From NCBI RefSeq assembly GCF_001757105.1, contig NZ_MDHN01000021.1, positions 1-64,000 of the forward strand: 64,000 bases of DNA, in the 5' to 3' direction. Each line of letters opens with the position of its first letter. Position 1 is the first letter of the stretch. Shown piece after piece: positions 45,969 through 56,413 of the stretch. The translations under genes and the position numbers were made by a program. The notes under the pieces are model-generated. The model was not told the DNA's origin, did no database searches, and saw nothing but the letters and a program-made list of their open reading frames with translations. Origin of the DNA: Alteromonas confluentis (GTDB taxonomy: Bacteria > Pseudomonadota > Gammaproteobacteria > Enterobacterales > Alteromonadaceae).

Positions 45969-47522
45969 ATGAGTCACGACCCAAATCATATTGAAGAAAC
46001 AGAACACCACCTTGAACTACGCAACTTAACCCTCGACGACTACAACGACGTTAAAGAGTTGATGGATAAGGTTTATGCGAATGTAGGTGGCGCCTGGCCG
46101 TTTAAAAACTACAAGGCGCAAGTTACCACCTTCCCTGACGGACAGATTTGTATCGAGGATAAAGGTAAGGTAGTGGCTTTTGCTATTTCTGTTATCGTCG
46201 ATTACGACCAGTTTGATGACAAACACACCTACGATGAAATTACCGGTGATGCCTATCTGACAACCCACGATCCAAATGGTGATGTTCTTTACGGTGTTGA
46301 AGTGATTGTTTGCCCTGAGTACCGCGGTTTGCGCCTTGGACGACGCCTGTATGAAGCGCGGAAAGAACTGTGCAGAAATCTCAATCTGCAGTCCATTATG
46401 GCCGGCGGCCGGATACCTAACTACGGCAAGCATAGTCATGAAATGACCCCGTACGAATATATCGAAGCGGTAAAGTCTAAAGACATTTATGACCCTATTC
46501 TCACCTTCCAGTTGTCTAATGGCTTCGAAGTAAAACAGATCCTCAAAGCGTACTTACCCGAGGATGAAGCGTCTCGCGGCTACGCCACCCTTTTACAGTG
46601 GCACAACATTTACTACGAACCTGGCAATCCGCGCTTGTTCGGCGGCAAGAAATCCAGTGCCCGTATCGGCTGTATTCAATGGCAGATGCGTTATTTTGAA
46701 AATGTTGAAGAACTGCTGCAACAAGTAGAATACTTCGTTGATGCCCTATCCGACTACGGCTGTGATGTGGCGTTGTTCCCTGAATTTTTCAACGCACCGC
46801 TCATGGGATTGAGTGAATCTCAGGAATCAATCGATGCTATCTGGCACCTTGCCAGCTATACCGATGAAATTCTTAATGCCATTTCGAACCTGGCGTTGAG
46901 CTACAACATTACCATCATTGCGGGTTCTATGCCGGTAGTAGAAGATGAAGAACTGTATAACGTGAGCTACATGTGTCGTCGCGACGGTACTATCGACAGC
47001 CAATACAAAATCCACCCGACACCTCATGAGAAAAAAGATTGGATCATGAAAGGAGGTAACGACCTCAATGTGTTCGATACTGACTTCGGCAAAATCGGTA
47101 TTTTGATTTGTTACGATGTGGAATTCCCGGAACTGGCCCGTTTGCAATCTGAACAAGAAATGCAAATTTTGTTTGTGCCGTTCTGGACCGATACCAAAAA
47201 TGGCTACCTGCGTGTGCGTCGATGCGCACAAGCCCGCGCCATTGAGAACGAATGCTACGTGGCCATTGCCGGTAGTGTGGGAAATCTTCCGAAAGTGGAT
47301 AACGTTGATATCCAATATGGGCAAACTGCGGTGTTCTCACCGTCAGATTTTTCGTTCCCACACGATGCCATTGTGTCTGAGACCACGCCAAATACAGAAA
47401 TGACCCTGATTGTCGATCTTGACCTCGATAAGCTTACCAAACTGCAAAATGAAGGTTCGGTACGAAACTATCTGGATCGACGCAGAGATTTGTATCGGGT
47501 ACAGTGGCTCGGAGATAAATAA
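45969..47522 (+). CDS. GNAT acetyltransferase fused to a nitrilase-type amidohydrolase
   Basis: 517 residues from ATG 45969 (MSHDPNHIEE). The first about 220 residues are a GNAT domain with the acetyl-CoA loop VCPEYRGLRLGRRLYEARKE. The remainder is a carbon-nitrogen hydrolase with triad Glu in ALFPEFFNAP, Lys in QYKIHPTPHEK and Cys in ILICYDVEFPEL. The fusion is a known two-domain architecture of unproven substrate; acetylation and deamidation of the same small molecule is a plausible inference. The longer frame to 45924 lacks a ribosome site. Confidence 0.88.
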   Translation: MSHDPNHIEETEHHLELRNLTLDDYNDVKELMDKVYANVGGAWPFKNYKAQVTTFPDGQICIEDKGKVVAFAISVIVDYDQFDDKHTYDEITGDAYLTTHDPNGDVLYGVEVIVCPEYRGLRLGRRLYEARKELCRNLNLQSIMAGGRIPNYGKHSHEMTPYEYIEAVKSKDIYDPILTFQLSNGFEVKQILKAYLPEDEASRGYATLLQWHNIYYEPGNPRLFGGKKSSARIGCIQWQMRYFENVEELLQQVEYFVDALSDYGCDVALFPEFFNAPLMGLSESQESIDAIWHLASYTDEILNAISNLALSYNITIIAGSMPVVEDEELYNVSYMCRRDGTIDSQYKIHPTPHEKKDWIMKGGNDLNVFDTDFGKIGILICYDVEFPELARLQSEQEMQILFVPFWTDTKNGYLRVRRCAQARAIENECYVAIAGSVGNLPKVDNVDIQYGQTAVFSPSDFSFPHDAIVSETTPNTEMTLIVDLDLDKLTKLQNEGSVRNYLDRRRDLYRVQWLGDK

Positions 47523-47540
47523 CCCCTGTTAACAACAAAA

Positions 47541-47636
47541 AGAGCGGAAAAGACAATGTCTGGCCCGCTCTATGCAGTTGTTTATTGTTATTTGAGCCAG
47601 AGAATGGTATTGGTATGAGGTAAAGAGTACCATTCT
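47541..47636. other. Two hairpins between the amidohydrolase gene and the coiled-coil protein gene
   Basis: AGAGCGG and CCGCTCT form a stem at about 47541-47571, without a T run. AGAATGGTA (47601-47609) and TACCATTCT (47628-47636) form a second. They may end the upstream message or control the next gene. Confidence 0.4.
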
Positions 47637-47684
47637 TTGAATAAGTACCTGAGTCCTGTAGTTTAGTTATCTAAAAGAGTAAGT

Positions 47685-48500
47685 ATGTCCAACGATTCCA
47701 GAAACGATGATTTCCCGACTATCCGATTAGACGAGGAAGATCGTCGCGACTACCAGCATAAAAAACAGCCTTCCAGCCATACTATTAAAGCGCCAACGAG
47801 CGATTCAACGAGTACTTCAGGCAAATCTACGTCAGCGCCAGCGAAGACGAGCGGTGGCAATAACGGTTTATGGATTGCCCTGGTCGCTGTCGTTGCACTA
47901 GCAGGTATCGGTGGTTGTTATTATTTATTCCAACAACTTCAACTACAAAAAGAAGTCGCTGCCGATGCTGAATCGCGTATTGCACAACTTGAGCGTAAGT
48001 TATCTGCGACAGGCGAAGAAATGGGTGAATCAACCGTTGCGCTGCAGGTAAAAGTAAGTGAGCTTACCGATAAATCTGAAGAGTTGTGGGATCAAATGGA
48101 CAAACTTTGGGCGTCAGCCTGGCGTCGTAATCAGAAGGAAATTACTGATTTGGGCGACAAACTCAACGCCACTGAAAACAGCCTAAAGAAATCAATTACC
48201 ACGGTGACTGAAGATGTCACCGCCGATCAGACCAAACTTGCGTCGCTGAACAATCAATTGAGCGGCATTGCAGATGAAATTCTTGCACTGAATTTGCAGC
48301 TTGAACAAGCCACCAGTGATAAATCATCTCAACAGCAAACAGTGAAAAATCTGACCGAAAAAATCTCCGTGTTGGAAAATCGTAACGCCAGCTTGGCCAG
48401 CCGATTAACCAGTATGGAAAATGAAATTCGCGATATTGCGACCAAGGTGGTGGTGAGCCAACCAGGTGCCACAACACCAAATGTGCCTCAGGGTCAGTAG
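47685..48500 (+). CDS. Single-pass membrane protein with long periplasmic coiled coil
   Basis: 271 residues. A charged, S/T-rich cytoplasmic N-terminus (about 1-58) is followed by one membrane helix (GLWIALVAVVALAGIGGCYYLF, split at GG) and a long coiled coil (about 85-255, heptads such as AQLERKLSATGEE and ISVLENRNASLASRLTSMENEI). The tail is rich in P, T and Q. There is no enzymatic motif. Such topology suits an envelope or division scaffold. It lies upstream of, and convergent with, rpsO. The family name is not recognised. Confidence 0.75.
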   Translation: MSNDSRNDDFPTIRLDEEDRRDYQHKKQPSSHTIKAPTSDSTSTSGKSTSAPAKTSGGNNGLWIALVAVVALAGIGGCYYLFQQLQLQKEVAADAESRIAQLERKLSATGEEMGESTVALQVKVSELTDKSEELWDQMDKLWASAWRRNQKEITDLGDKLNATENSLKKSITTVTEDVTADQTKLASLNNQLSGIADEILALNLQLEQATSDKSSQQQTVKNLTEKISVLENRNASLASRLTSMENEIRDIATKVVVSQPGATTPNVPQGQ

Positions 48501-48525
48501 AAACCGTAATATTGCAAGGCTTATC

Positions 48526-48549
48526 AGGCAACCTTCGGGTTGCCTTTTT
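48526..48549 (+). terminator. Terminator of the coiled-coil protein gene
   Basis: AGGCAACC-TTCG-GGTTGCCT (48526-48545), a UUCG tetraloop hairpin, followed by a T run. Confidence 0.9.
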
Positions 48550-48593
48550 ATTCTTTGCTGCATGATAAATGTTGCTAGCCAATCAGCAGACAC

Positions 48594-48620
48594 AAAAAAA
48601 GCGCCCTGAGGCGCTTTTTT
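48594..48620. terminator. Terminator downstream of rpsO
   Basis: GCGCC-CTGA-GGCGC (48601-48614) is flanked by seven A and six T, so it works in both directions. For rpsO (minus strand) it lies 16 bp past the stop. Confidence 0.88.
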
Positions 48621-48636
48621 CGTTTGAAACTTTGTC

Positions 48637-48906
48637 TTAGCGACGCAGGCCCAAACGCTTGATCAGATCAAGATAACGTTCTGCGTTCTTACCTTTCAGG
48701 TAGTCAAGCAGTTTACGACGCTGGCTAACCATGCGCAGCAGACCACGACGTGAGTGGTGATCTTTCTTATGACCAGAGAAGTGACCTTGCAGTTTGTTGA
48801 TGTTGTGAGTCAACAGAGCTACTTGTACTTCAGGTGAACCAGTATCACCTTCTTTAACGCCATAATCAGCAACGATTTGTGCAGTTTCTTCTTTAGTTAG
48901 TGACAT
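48637..48906 (-). CDS. rpsO: 30S ribosomal protein S15
   Basis: 89 residues, the usual S15 length. Conserved blocks are [26 protein letters not shown] and RKLLDYLK. It binds 16S rRNA in the platform. A 103-bp gap separates it from truB, enough for an own promoter and leader; S15 represses its own translation in Escherichia coli. It is the end of the rimP-rpsO block; pnp, which often follows rpsO, is not next here because a convergent gene and terminator occupy that place. Confidence 0.97.
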   Translation of the reverse strand: MSLTKEETAQIVADYGVKEGDTGSPEVQVALLTHNINKLQGHFSGHKKDHHSRRGLLRMVSQRRKLLDYLKGKNAERYLDLIKRLGLRR

Positions 48907-49009
48907 AATATTCTCCTGATTGGATTAAATTTCGCCGATCACTAATTCAGCGAAATTATGAGAGCGCGTATTATAACGATGGCGCTATAATTCGCAAGTA
49001 AATTCCGAC

Positions 49010-49990
49010 TCAGACCGCCTCGTAGACCACACGGCGTCGGGGAGACACAAAAACCTCACCGGCGTTAGCTCTGGGCTGATCTTTAGGCGCTAATACCCCT
49101 TCACCGACGCCTAAGAACAGGTTTCCGTCGGCATTTTCCACGTAAACGCGATATTGCACACCAGCCTCTAACGCACTTTCCGTTTTACCGCATACACTTT
49201 GACCATGCTCGAACCGTTGATACTGCTCGTTATCCAGATAAATAGCTGGTAGCGACAATACCGCTGTATCCATTGGCAATAGCAGGCAGTCCAGCTTATC
49301 AAATTTGCCTTCTTCCAGGCTTTCCTGAATGGCGATGACGTCATCAAGGCTAACCATTCTGTCGGTGGGATAATCGGCGACTTCGGTGCGATGCAAGCGC
49401 GTTACGTAACCACCACACGCAAGCTGCTGACCAATATCATCAACCAGTGAACGGATATACGTCCCTTTGGAGCAGCGTACACGCATATCCACTTCTGGCA
49501 ACGCCATACGGGTAATTTCCAGCTCAAAGATGGTGATATCACGGGCTTCACGCTCTACGGTTATTCCCTGACGAGCATAGTGATACAGCGGCTTACCCTG
49601 ATGCTTCAATGCAGAGAACATAGAAGGGATTTGCTTGCTTTGACCAAGAAAACTCAGACAGGCATCGCGTACCTGCTGTTCAGACACATTCACAGGCTTC
49701 TCTTCCACCACTTCGCCATCGGCATCAGAGGTAGTCGTTCGCACACCAAGCTGCATGGTCACTTCATAGGTTTTATCGGCATCCAGCAGGAACTGGGAAA
49801 ACTTGGTGGCTTCGCCCAGACAAATGGGCAACATACCGCTGGCAAGAGGATCTAATGCGCCTGTGTGGCCGGCTTTCGCCGCTTTGTAACACCAGCGCAC
49901 CTTTTGCAAGATCTGATTAGATGAACCGCCCAATGGCTTATTCAACAGCAATACGCCATTGATACTGCGGCCTTTACGACGTCTGCCCAT
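49010..49990 (-). CDS. truB: tRNA pseudouridine-55 synthase
   Basis: 326 residues. The catalytic Asp is in [16 protein letters not shown], and [12 protein letters not shown] near the start and [16 protein letters not shown] are family motifs. It makes pseudouridine 55 in the T-loop of tRNAs. The C-terminal PUA-like part is present. Its ATG shares one base with the rbfA stop (TAATG), so the two are coupled. Confidence 0.96.
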   Translation of the reverse strand: MGRRRKGRSINGVLLLNKPLGGSSNQILQKVRWCYKAAKAGHTGALDPLASGMLPICLGEATKFSQFLLDADKTYEVTMQLGVRTTTSDADGEVVEEKPVNVSEQQVRDACLSFLGQSKQIPSMFSALKHQGKPLYHYARQGITVEREARDITIFELEITRMALPEVDMRVRCSKGTYIRSLVDDIGQQLACGGYVTRLHRTEVADYPTDRMVSLDDVIAIQESLEEGKFDKLDCLLLPMDTAVLSLPAIYLDNEQYQRFEHGQSVCGKTESALEAGVQYRVYVENADGNLFLGVGEGVLAPKDQPRANAGEVFVSPRRRVVYEAV

Positions 49991-50388
49991 TAATCCTGCT
50001 CTTCATCCCGCTGTTTATTTTTCGCTTCATCTTTAGCAATGGTTTCAGAAACCAGATTAGAGATACGAATACCTTCGGTTAGCGATTCATCGCGGAAGAA
50101 ATGCAGATGCGGCACGCTGCGCATACGCAGGCGTTTGGCCAGCAGCGAACGGACAAAGCCCTTCTGTTCTTCCAGCTGTTTGGTGTGCGCTTTCGCCTCA
50201 TCTTCTTCAGCACCATAAATGGAAATAAAGATTTTTGCGTGCGCCAGATCGCGGGATACTTCAACATCTGCCACAGTAATCATTGGCATGTCGCCCACGC
50301 GATGCTTATATTCATTCTGCAGAATGCTGGCAACTTCTTTGTGAACCTGTTGCGCCACTCTGTCTGTACGAGAAAATTCCCGTGCCAT
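49990..50388 (-). CDS. rbfA: Ribosome-binding factor A
   Basis: 132 residues with one KH-like domain. [20 protein letters not shown] at the N-terminus and [20 protein letters not shown] are diagnostic. It assists late 30S maturation and cold adaptation. The tail ([15 protein letters not shown]) is charged and disordered. It lies between infB (83 bp gap) and truB (overlapping). Confidence 0.95.
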   Translation of the reverse strand: MAREFSRTDRVAQQVHKEVASILQNEYKHRVGDMPMITVADVEVSRDLAHAKIFISIYGAEEDEAKAHTKQLEEQKGFVRSLLAKRLRMRSVPHLHFFRDESLTEGIRISNLVSETIAKDEAKNKQRDEEQD

Positions 50389-50471
50389 ATTCGACTCCTC
50401 ATGCCTGAAAATACGATACGGACAAAAACGGGGGCTGCTGCCCCCGCTTTAATCAATATGCCTTAACAGGA

Positions 50472-53087
50472 CTAAATTTGACGGGCAACCTCGATGACTT
50501 CGAAGACCTCGATTTGGTCGCCAACTTTCACGTCATTATAGTTCTTAACGCCGATACCACATTCCATGCCGTTACGAACTTCTTGTACGTCGTCTTTAAA
50601 GCGACGCAGTGATTCAAGTTCACCTTCATAAATAACAACGTTATCACGAAGTACACGGATTGGGTTGCTGCGCTTCACGTTACCTTCGGTAACCATACAA
50701 CCAGCGATCGCGCCCAGTTTCGGTGACTTAAACACGTCACGAACTTCAGCCAGACCAATGATTTCTTGACGGAATTCAGGGGCAAGCATACCGCTCATTG
50801 CCGCTTTCACTTCGTCGATCAGGTTATAGATAACGCTGTAGTAACGCAGGTCAATTTCTTCACCTTCAATCACGCGGCGTGCAGTTGCATCGGCACGTAC
50901 GTTGAAGCCAAGAATAATCGCGCCTGACGCTGCCGCCAGGGTAGCGTCAGTTTCAGTGATACCACCTACACCACTACCCACAATGTTTACTTTTACTTCA
51001 GCAGTTGACAGTTTCAGCAGTGATTCAGAAATCGCTTCAACAGAACCTTGTACGTCTGCTTTCAGAACAATGTTCAGTTCGCTAACGTCACCGGCTTCCA
51101 TGTTTGCAAACATGTTTTCCAGTTTCGCTTTCTGCTGACGGGCCAGTTTCAGTTCACGTTTCTTCTGATGACGCTTACCAGCAACTTCACGGGCTTTACG
51201 CTCGTCTTGTACCACTACGGCATCTTCACCGGCTACCGGTACACCTGACAGACCCAGAACCTCTACAGGTGTAGAAGGACCAGCCACTTTCAGCTCGATA
51301 CCGTTTTCGTCACGCATGGCACGAACACGACCGTATTCTTCACCACACAGCAGAATGTCACCAGACTTAACTTCACCTTCCTGAACCAGTACAGAAGCAA
51401 TCGGACCACGACCTTTATCCAGACGGGATTCGATAACCAGACCACGTCCTGGGCCATTTGGCACCGCTTTCAGGTCAAGTACTTCAGCCTGCAGGCTGAT
51501 GGCTTCCAGCAGGTCGTCAACGCCCATACCGGTTTTCGCCGATACGTTAACGAACTGGTGCTCACCACCCCACTCTTCTGAAATAACTTCCAGTTGAGAC
51601 AGTTCCGTTTTAACACGGTCTGGATCAGCGGCTTCTTTATCCATTTTGTTTACAGCAACAATCAGAGGTACGCCTGCCGCTTTCGCGTGCTGTACCGCTT
51701 CTTTTGTTTGCGGCATAACGCCATCGTCTGCTGCAACCACCAGGATAACGATATCTGTTGCGGTAGCACCACGAGCACGCATTGCGGTAAACGCGGCGTG
51801 TCCAGGCGTATCCAGGAAACAAATCTCACCGTTATCGGTTTCGACTTTATAAGCACCAATGTGCTGGGTAATACCTCCGGCTTCACCCGCGGCCACTTTG
51901 GCACGACGAATGTAATCAAGCAGTGAGGTTTTACCGTGGTCAACGTGACCCATGATGGTGACAACTGGTGCACGGGTGATTTTCTCACCGTGGCTCGATT
52001 CTGCCATCAATTCATCTTCAAGGGCATTATCGTTAACCAACTCATACTTGTGACCCATTTCTTCAATCACAAGTGTGGCTGTGTCTTGATCAAGAACCTG
52101 GTTGATGGTGGCCATTTCGCCCATCTTCATCATGGCTTTGATAACTTCGTTAGATTTAACTGCCAGACGGTTTGCCAGTTCACCAACGGTGATAGTGGCG
52201 CCCAGTTTAACAACTCGCTCTACAGGCTGTGCTGGTTTATTGAAACCTTGCTTCAAATGCTCTCCCGCGTTTCTCTTGGACTTCTTGCGACGTCGCGAAG
52301 AACGCTCTACCTGCATATCTTCTTCGTCTTCAGCTTCCTGTGCATAACGGTTAGAGTGCATGTGAACTTCGGCAGCTTCATCGCGCTTACGACGTTCTTC
52401 CTCTTCCTTCCAGCGACGCTCGTTTTCTTCAGCCAGCTTACGCGCTTCTTCAGCGGCACGCTTGGCTTCTTCTTCAAGCTTCTTCTTAGCTTCTTCTTCC
52501 TGCTGTTTACGCAGACGCTCTTCTTCTTTACGGGCTTCGTCCTGAGCCGCCCTTTCTTCCGGCGTCAGTTCAGGTTCGTCCTGTGCAGATTCTTTGCGCG
52601 CTTTCTCTTCAGCAGCCTTACGAGCACGCTCTTCTTCCGCTTTTTTCTTCGCTTCAGCTTCTACACGTGCTTTTTCTTCAGCAACCTTGCGGGCCGCTTC
52701 TGCTGCAGCTTCTTCAGCCGCTTTCTGTTCTGCTTCCAGACGAGCACGTTCAGCTTCTAAACGTGCCTCTTCTTCCGCGGCTTTCTGCTCGTCAACTTCA
52801 CTACGTTTCACGTAGGTGCGCTTTTTACGCACTTCAACTTTTACAGATTTAGATTTACCAACACTCAGAGTGCTCGTGGTTTTACGCTGCAATGTCATGC
52901 GCGTTGGCTCACCCGCTGCTGCATTACCGTGCTGCTTACTCAGGTGATCAAGAAGCTGACGCTTCTCGTCTTCTGTTACTGAGTCGTTTACAGCTTTAGT
53001 GATACCGGCATCTTTAAACTGGGTTACCAGTCGGTCAACGGTTGTTCCAATGTCGCTGGCGAGCTTTTCAATAGATACTTCTGCCAT
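50472..53087 (-). CDS. infB: Translation initiation factor IF-2
   Basis: 871 residues from ATG 53087 ([14 protein letters not shown]), the usual N-terminus; the longer frame would overlap nusA. A short N1 domain is followed by a long charged region of A, E, K and R repeats (about 90-250), then the GTPase domain with [17 protein letters not shown] (G1), [12 protein letters not shown] (G3) and VAVNKMDK (G4), and domains II-IV with [18 protein letters not shown] near the C-terminus. It delivers initiator tRNA to the 30S subunit. It lies 16 bp after nusA. The coiled region gives many spurious antisense frames. Confidence 0.97.
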   Translation of the reverse strand: MAEVSIEKLASDIGTTVDRLVTQFKDAGITKAVNDSVTEDEKRQLLDHLSKQHGNAAAGEPTRMTLQRKTTSTLSVGKSKSVKVEVRKKRTYVKRSEVDEQKAAEEEARLEAERARLEAEQKAAEEAAAEAARKVAEEKARVEAEAKKKAEEERARKAAEEKARKESAQDEPELTPEERAAQDEARKEEERLRKQQEEEAKKKLEEEAKRAAEEARKLAEENERRWKEEEERRKRDEAAEVHMHSNRYAQEAEDEEDMQVERSSRRRKKSKRNAGEHLKQGFNKPAQPVERVVKLGATITVGELANRLAVKSNEVIKAMMKMGEMATINQVLDQDTATLVIEEMGHKYELVNDNALEDELMAESSHGEKITRAPVVTIMGHVDHGKTSLLDYIRRAKVAAGEAGGITQHIGAYKVETDNGEICFLDTPGHAAFTAMRARGATATDIVILVVAADDGVMPQTKEAVQHAKAAGVPLIVAVNKMDKEAADPDRVKTELSQLEVISEEWGGEHQFVNVSAKTGMGVDDLLEAISLQAEVLDLKAVPNGPGRGLVIESRLDKGRGPIASVLVQEGEVKSGDILLCGEEYGRVRAMRDENGIELKVAGPSTPVEVLGLSGVPVAGEDAVVVQDERKAREVAGKRHQKKRELKLARQQKAKLENMFANMEAGDVSELNIVLKADVQGSVEAISESLLKLSTAEVKVNIVGSGVGGITETDATLAAASGAIILGFNVRADATARRVIEGEEIDLRYYSVIYNLIDEVKAAMSGMLAPEFRQEIIGLAEVRDVFKSPKLGAIAGCMVTEGNVKRSNPIRVLRDNVVIYEGELESLRRFKDDVQEVRNGMECGIGVKNYNDVKVGDQIEVFEVIEVARQI

Positions 53088-53103
53088 CTTTGTATTTTTC
53101 CCC

Positions 53104-54606
53104 TTATTGACCTTCTTCTTCACCAAACCAGACGATATTCCGTGCCGCCATAATCAATTTTCCGGCGTCTTCTTCGGTCAGTCCTTCGATATCACTGATA
53201 TCATCTGTTCCCTGCTCAGCCAGCTCTTCAAGGTCAGTAATTCCACGGCTAGCAAGGATATAGGCAATGTTTTTGTTCATACCGTCAAGGTTCAACAACG
53301 CTTCTGTTGGCTCGGCGCCTTCCAGTGTCTCTTCATTAGCAAGAGCACGGGTAGTCAACGCGGCACGTGCGCGGTTTCGCAGTTCTTCAACGGTGTCTTC
53401 ATCGAGGCCATCAACGGCCAGTAATTCGCTAACAGGTACATACGCCACTTCTTCCAGTGTGCTGAAACCTTCGCTAGCCAGTAATTCTGCAAAATCTTCG
53501 TCGATGTCGAGACCTTCAACGAAAACCTGAAGCACTTTTGCAGTTTCTTCTTCGTGCTTCTTGTTCAGATCTGCCACTGTCATTACGTTCAGATCCCAGC
53601 CGGTAAGTTGACTGGCTAATCGTACGTTCTGACCGCTACGGCCAATCGCTTGTGCTAAGTTGTCCTGTTCAACGGCAACGTCCATCATGTGGCTGTCTTC
53701 GTCAACAACAATAGAGGCAACTTCAGCCGGTGCCATTGCATTGATAACGAACTGTGCAGGGTTTTCATCCCACAACACGATATCAACACGCTCGCCACCC
53801 AGTTCACCCGATACCGCCTGTACACGTGAACCACGCATACCTACACACGCACCAACAGGGTCAAGACGCTTGTCATTTGTCTTCACGGCGATTTTCGCAC
53901 GTGAACCCGGATCGCGAGCCGCAGATTTAATTTCCAGTGTCTCTTCCGCAATTTCCGGAACTTCCAGACGGAACAGCTCAACCAGCATGTCAGGGTGCGT
54001 GCGGCTAATAAACAGCTGTGCGCCACGTGCTTCTGGACGAATCACATAAAGCAGGCCGCGAACACGGTCGCCCGGACGGAAAGTTTCGCGAGGCAGCATG
54101 TCATCACGGTAAATAACACCTTCGGCGTTGTTTCCTAAGTCGATGATGATGTTGTCACGGTTTACTTTCTTAACGGTACCGGTTACCAGTTCACCAACTT
54201 TGTCTTCGTATTCAGCAACCATTTGCGCACGCTCAGCTTCACGTACTTTCTGTACGATGACCTGTTTTGCGGTTTGCGTAGTAATACGGTCGAATTTAAT
54301 AGATTCAATCTGTTCTTCTACGTAATCGCCCAGCTGTGCGTCAGGATCGTCAACCTGTGCGGCAGACAGCGACATTTCCGCGTAAGGATTTTCCTGCTCG
54401 TGGTCATCAGCAACAACCAACCAACGGCGGAAGGTATCGAAATCACCGCTAGTACGGTTGATACTGACGCGCACTTCGATCTCGCCTTCATTTTTCTTTT
54501 TGGTCGCGCTAGCGATTGCGTATTCCAGTGCTTCAAAGATCTTTTCTCTAGGCACTTGTTTTTCATTTGAAACGGCTTCTGCCACTAACAAAATTTCTTT
54601 ATTCAT
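53104..54606 (-). CDS. nusA: Transcription termination/antitermination factor NusA
   Basis: 500 residues. Domains in order: RNAP-binding N-terminal domain, S1 ([27 protein letters not shown], about 133-160), KH1 and KH2 ([52 protein letters not shown]) and two C-terminal acidic repeats as in Escherichia coli. It affects pausing, termination and antitermination, and is likely to act on the two terminators in the leader of its own operon. Confidence 0.97.
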   Translation of the reverse strand: MNKEILLVAEAVSNEKQVPREKIFEALEYAIASATKKKNEGEIEVRVSINRTSGDFDTFRRWLVVADDHEQENPYAEMSLSAAQVDDPDAQLGDYVEEQIESIKFDRITTQTAKQVIVQKVREAERAQMVAEYEDKVGELVTGTVKKVNRDNIIIDLGNNAEGVIYRDDMLPRETFRPGDRVRGLLYVIRPEARGAQLFISRTHPDMLVELFRLEVPEIAEETLEIKSAARDPGSRAKIAVKTNDKRLDPVGACVGMRGSRVQAVSGELGGERVDIVLWDENPAQFVINAMAPAEVASIVVDEDSHMMDVAVEQDNLAQAIGRSGQNVRLASQLTGWDLNVMTVADLNKKHEEETAKVLQVFVEGLDIDEDFAELLASEGFSTLEEVAYVPVSELLAVDGLDEDTVEELRNRARAALTTRALANEETLEGAEPTEALLNLDGMNKNIAYILASRGITDLEELAEQGTDDISDIEGLTEEDAGKLIMAARNIVWFGEEEGQ

Positions 54607-54653
54607 TTTCGCCTCACTGATGCTTTCTTACGCCGAAAGCGGCTGCTGTTCCA

Positions 54654-55112
54654 TTAGTCAAATGTGGGAACAATGTTTGCTTTTTCGATATTCGCCACAG
54701 CTAACTGGAACTGCTGGCCATCCACTTCTACGTTGATCATGCCATTCTCACATGACAACAACTTTCCTTTGAAATTACGTCGGTCGTTCATGGGTACCGT
54801 TAAACGTACCTGAACAACTTCACCGAGAGACTGTTCATAATGCTTTTCTTTGAACAGCGGGCGATCCATACCCGGAGAAGAAATTTCCAGGTTGTATTCC
54901 GTATTGATGGGGTCTTCAACATCAAGAATTGCACTTGCCTGGTAACTGACTTCGGCACAATCGTCTACAGTTATGCCATTTTCGTGATCAATGAAAACGC
55001 GCAGAATAGAATGTTTTCCGGCACGTACAAATTCAACGCCCACTAATTCATAACCCAGTGCTTCTACACCCGGCTCAAGCATCTCGGTCAGTTTATCTTC
55101 AAGCTTTGCCAA
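54654..55112 (-). CDS. rimP: Ribosome maturation factor RimP
   Basis: 152 residues. LEDKLTEMLEPGVEALGYELVGVEFV, LRVFIDHENGITVDDCAEVS and YNLEISSPGMDRPLF are the family motifs. It helps 30S assembly. The start codon is TTG at 55112, supported by a strong GGAGG six bases upstream. It is first in the rimP-nusA-infB-rbfA-truB block, 47 bp before nusA. It is preceded by a structured leader rather than by the initiator tRNA gene found there in Escherichia coli. Confidence 0.95.
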   Translation of the reverse strand: MAKLEDKLTEMLEPGVEALGYELVGVEFVRAGKHSILRVFIDHENGITVDDCAEVSYQASAILDVEDPINTEYNLEISSPGMDRPLFKEKHYEQSLGEVVQVRLTVPMNDRRNFKGKLLSCENGMINVEVDGQQFQLAVANIEKANIVPTFD

Positions 55113-55130
55113 TCCTTACCTCCAAAAACG

Positions 55131-55152
55131 AAAAAAGGGCATAAAGCCCAAC
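55131..55152 (-). terminator. Leader terminator 2, directly before rimP
   Basis: Read on the minus strand, GGGC-TTTAT-GCCC (55149-55137) is followed by six T (55136-55131). The stem is short. It lies about 10 bp before the rimP ribosome site, so readthrough is needed for expression. Confidence 0.6.
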
Positions 55153-55195
55153 TACCTGATTTGCTTAAAAATGACGCGCAAATCAGTTTAAAAAC

Positions 55196-55222
55196 AACAA
55201 AAAGCCCCGGACCAGCGGGGCT
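55196..55222 (-). terminator. Leader terminator 1 of the rimP operon
   Basis: On the minus strand AGCCCCGC and its partner GGGGCT form a GC-rich stem around a short loop, followed by a T-rich run. It stands upstream of rimP in the direction of transcription, a place for attenuation or antitermination. Confidence 0.7.
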
Positions 55223-55245
55223 ATTTGCATGAATCTGAACCCTGT

Positions 55246-55308
55246 CTGCCAACGGCAGTTGCAAACATTACAGGTTTAACTACGTAATAATCGTAGAAAA
55301 GTTTGCAA
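55246..55308 (-). promoter_or_regulatory. Nested stems in the rimP-nusA-infB leader
   Basis: TTGCAAAC (55259-55266) pairs with GTTTGCAA (55301-55308), and inside it CTACG (55280-55284) pairs with CGTAG (55292-55296). Next to it CTGCC-AAC-GGCAG (55246-55258) forms a small hairpin. No tRNA can be folded here. It may be a leader RNA structure that controls the terminators downstream. Confidence 0.45.
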
Positions 55309-55399
55309 ATTTAGTTAGGCGTATACCGCTAAACTGCGTTTCCGGTAAGCCCGCTGACTAACTAATCGTGGCGCAGTATACTGGTACTCTGACCAGATA

Positions 55400-56413
55400 T
55401 CAACTCAGTAACGGCATTGGATCGTCATCTTTCCAGCGTTCGCGAATTTCCAGGATTTGGTCGAGGCATTGTTCGAGTAACGGAACCAGCGCCGGGTCGA
55501 AATGAATACCGCTTTGCGATCGGATAAAATCCAGGGTTTTATCTACGGGCCATGCTTCTTTGTAAGGTCGACGACTGGTTAACGCATCGAATACATCCGC
55601 GATGGCAACTATTCGTCCTTCAATTGGAATATCCTCGCCCGCCAGACCACCAGGATAACCGCTGCCATCCCATTTTTCATGATGCGTAAGCGCCACATCA
55701 CGTGCCAGCTTCAATAATTCAGTGTCGGCATCACCAAGAATTTCAGCACCTATTTGCGGGTGTGTCTTCATAATTTCGAACTCGGAATCGGTCAGCTTAC
55801 CTGGTTTAAGCATGATGCTGTCTGGAATGCCTATTTTACCAATATCATGCATGGGCGCGGCATGTAATAGCATATCCGCACGGGCTTCGGAAAACCCATA
55901 CGCCCGTGCAATCACCTTAGAATAGTGGCTCATGCGCATCACATGCATGCCTGTTTCGTTATCTTTATATTCCGCAGCTCGACCTAAACGCTGAATTACT
56001 TGCAACCGGGTACGTCTTAGTACATCGGCCTGAACAAGAGAAAGGTGGGTCTTCACCCGCGCAAGTACCACAGGTGGTGAGATTGGCTTGGTGATGTAAT
56101 CTACGCCGCCCACAGCAAAGCCTTCTGCTTCGTCAGTCGCCTCACTCAATGCAGTAACAAAAATAACCGGGATAGATTTAAGCACAGGATGTTTTTTTAA
56201 ATGGGTACATGCCTGGAAACCTGTCATTTCCGGCATCATCACATCCATCAAAATAAGATCGGGTTGTTGTTTTTCAGCCAATTTAATGGCTTCGTCACCG
56301 CTTTTAGCAAAGTAAAGCGTGTAATCTTTCGATAGCAACTGCTTTAGCACCCTTAGATTAACCGGTTCATCATCCACAAGCAGTAAGCGTGGTTTATCTG
56401 TACCGTTAGTCAT
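55400..56413 (-). CDS. Response regulator with HD-GYP c-di-GMP phosphodiesterase domain
   Basis: 337 residues from ATG 56413. The receiver has LLLVDDEP, phospho-Asp D57 (LILMDVMMPEM) and the Lys in YITKPIS. The HD-GYP output domain has H189-D190 (MHDIGKIGIPDSIMLKPGKL), HPQIGAEIL and WDGSGYPGGLAGEDIP, all residues expected for c-di-GMP hydrolysis. The ATG overlaps the end of the upstream hybrid-kinase gene by 8 bp (ATGACTAA), so kinase and regulator are made together and almost certainly pair. Confidence 0.94.
   Translation of the reverse strand: MTNGTDKPRLLLVDDEPVNLRVLKQLLSKDYTLYFAKSGDEAIKLAEKQQPDLILMDVMMPEMTGFQACTHLKKHPVLKSIPVIFVTALSEATDEAEGFAVGGVDYITKPISPPVVLARVKTHLSLVQADVLRRTRLQVIQRLGRAAEYKDNETGMHVMRMSHYSKVIARAYGFSEARADMLLHAAPMHDIGKIGIPDSIMLKPGKLTDSEFEIMKTHPQIGAEILGDADTELLKLARDVALTHHEKWDGSGYPGGLAGEDIPIEGRIVAIADVFDALTSRRPYKEAWPVDKTLDFIRSQSGIHFDPALVPLLEQCLDQILEIRERWKDDDPMPLLS

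Noticed and set aside
50902..52852. Many long open frames on the plus strand across infB and nusA
   Set aside because: They are antisense shadows of the A/E/K/R-rich region and GTPase domain; they have no family features or ribosome sites.
55222..55399. Search for an initiator or leucine tRNA upstream of rimP
   Set aside because: No cloverleaf, anticodon arm or CCA end can be found; only simple stems are present.
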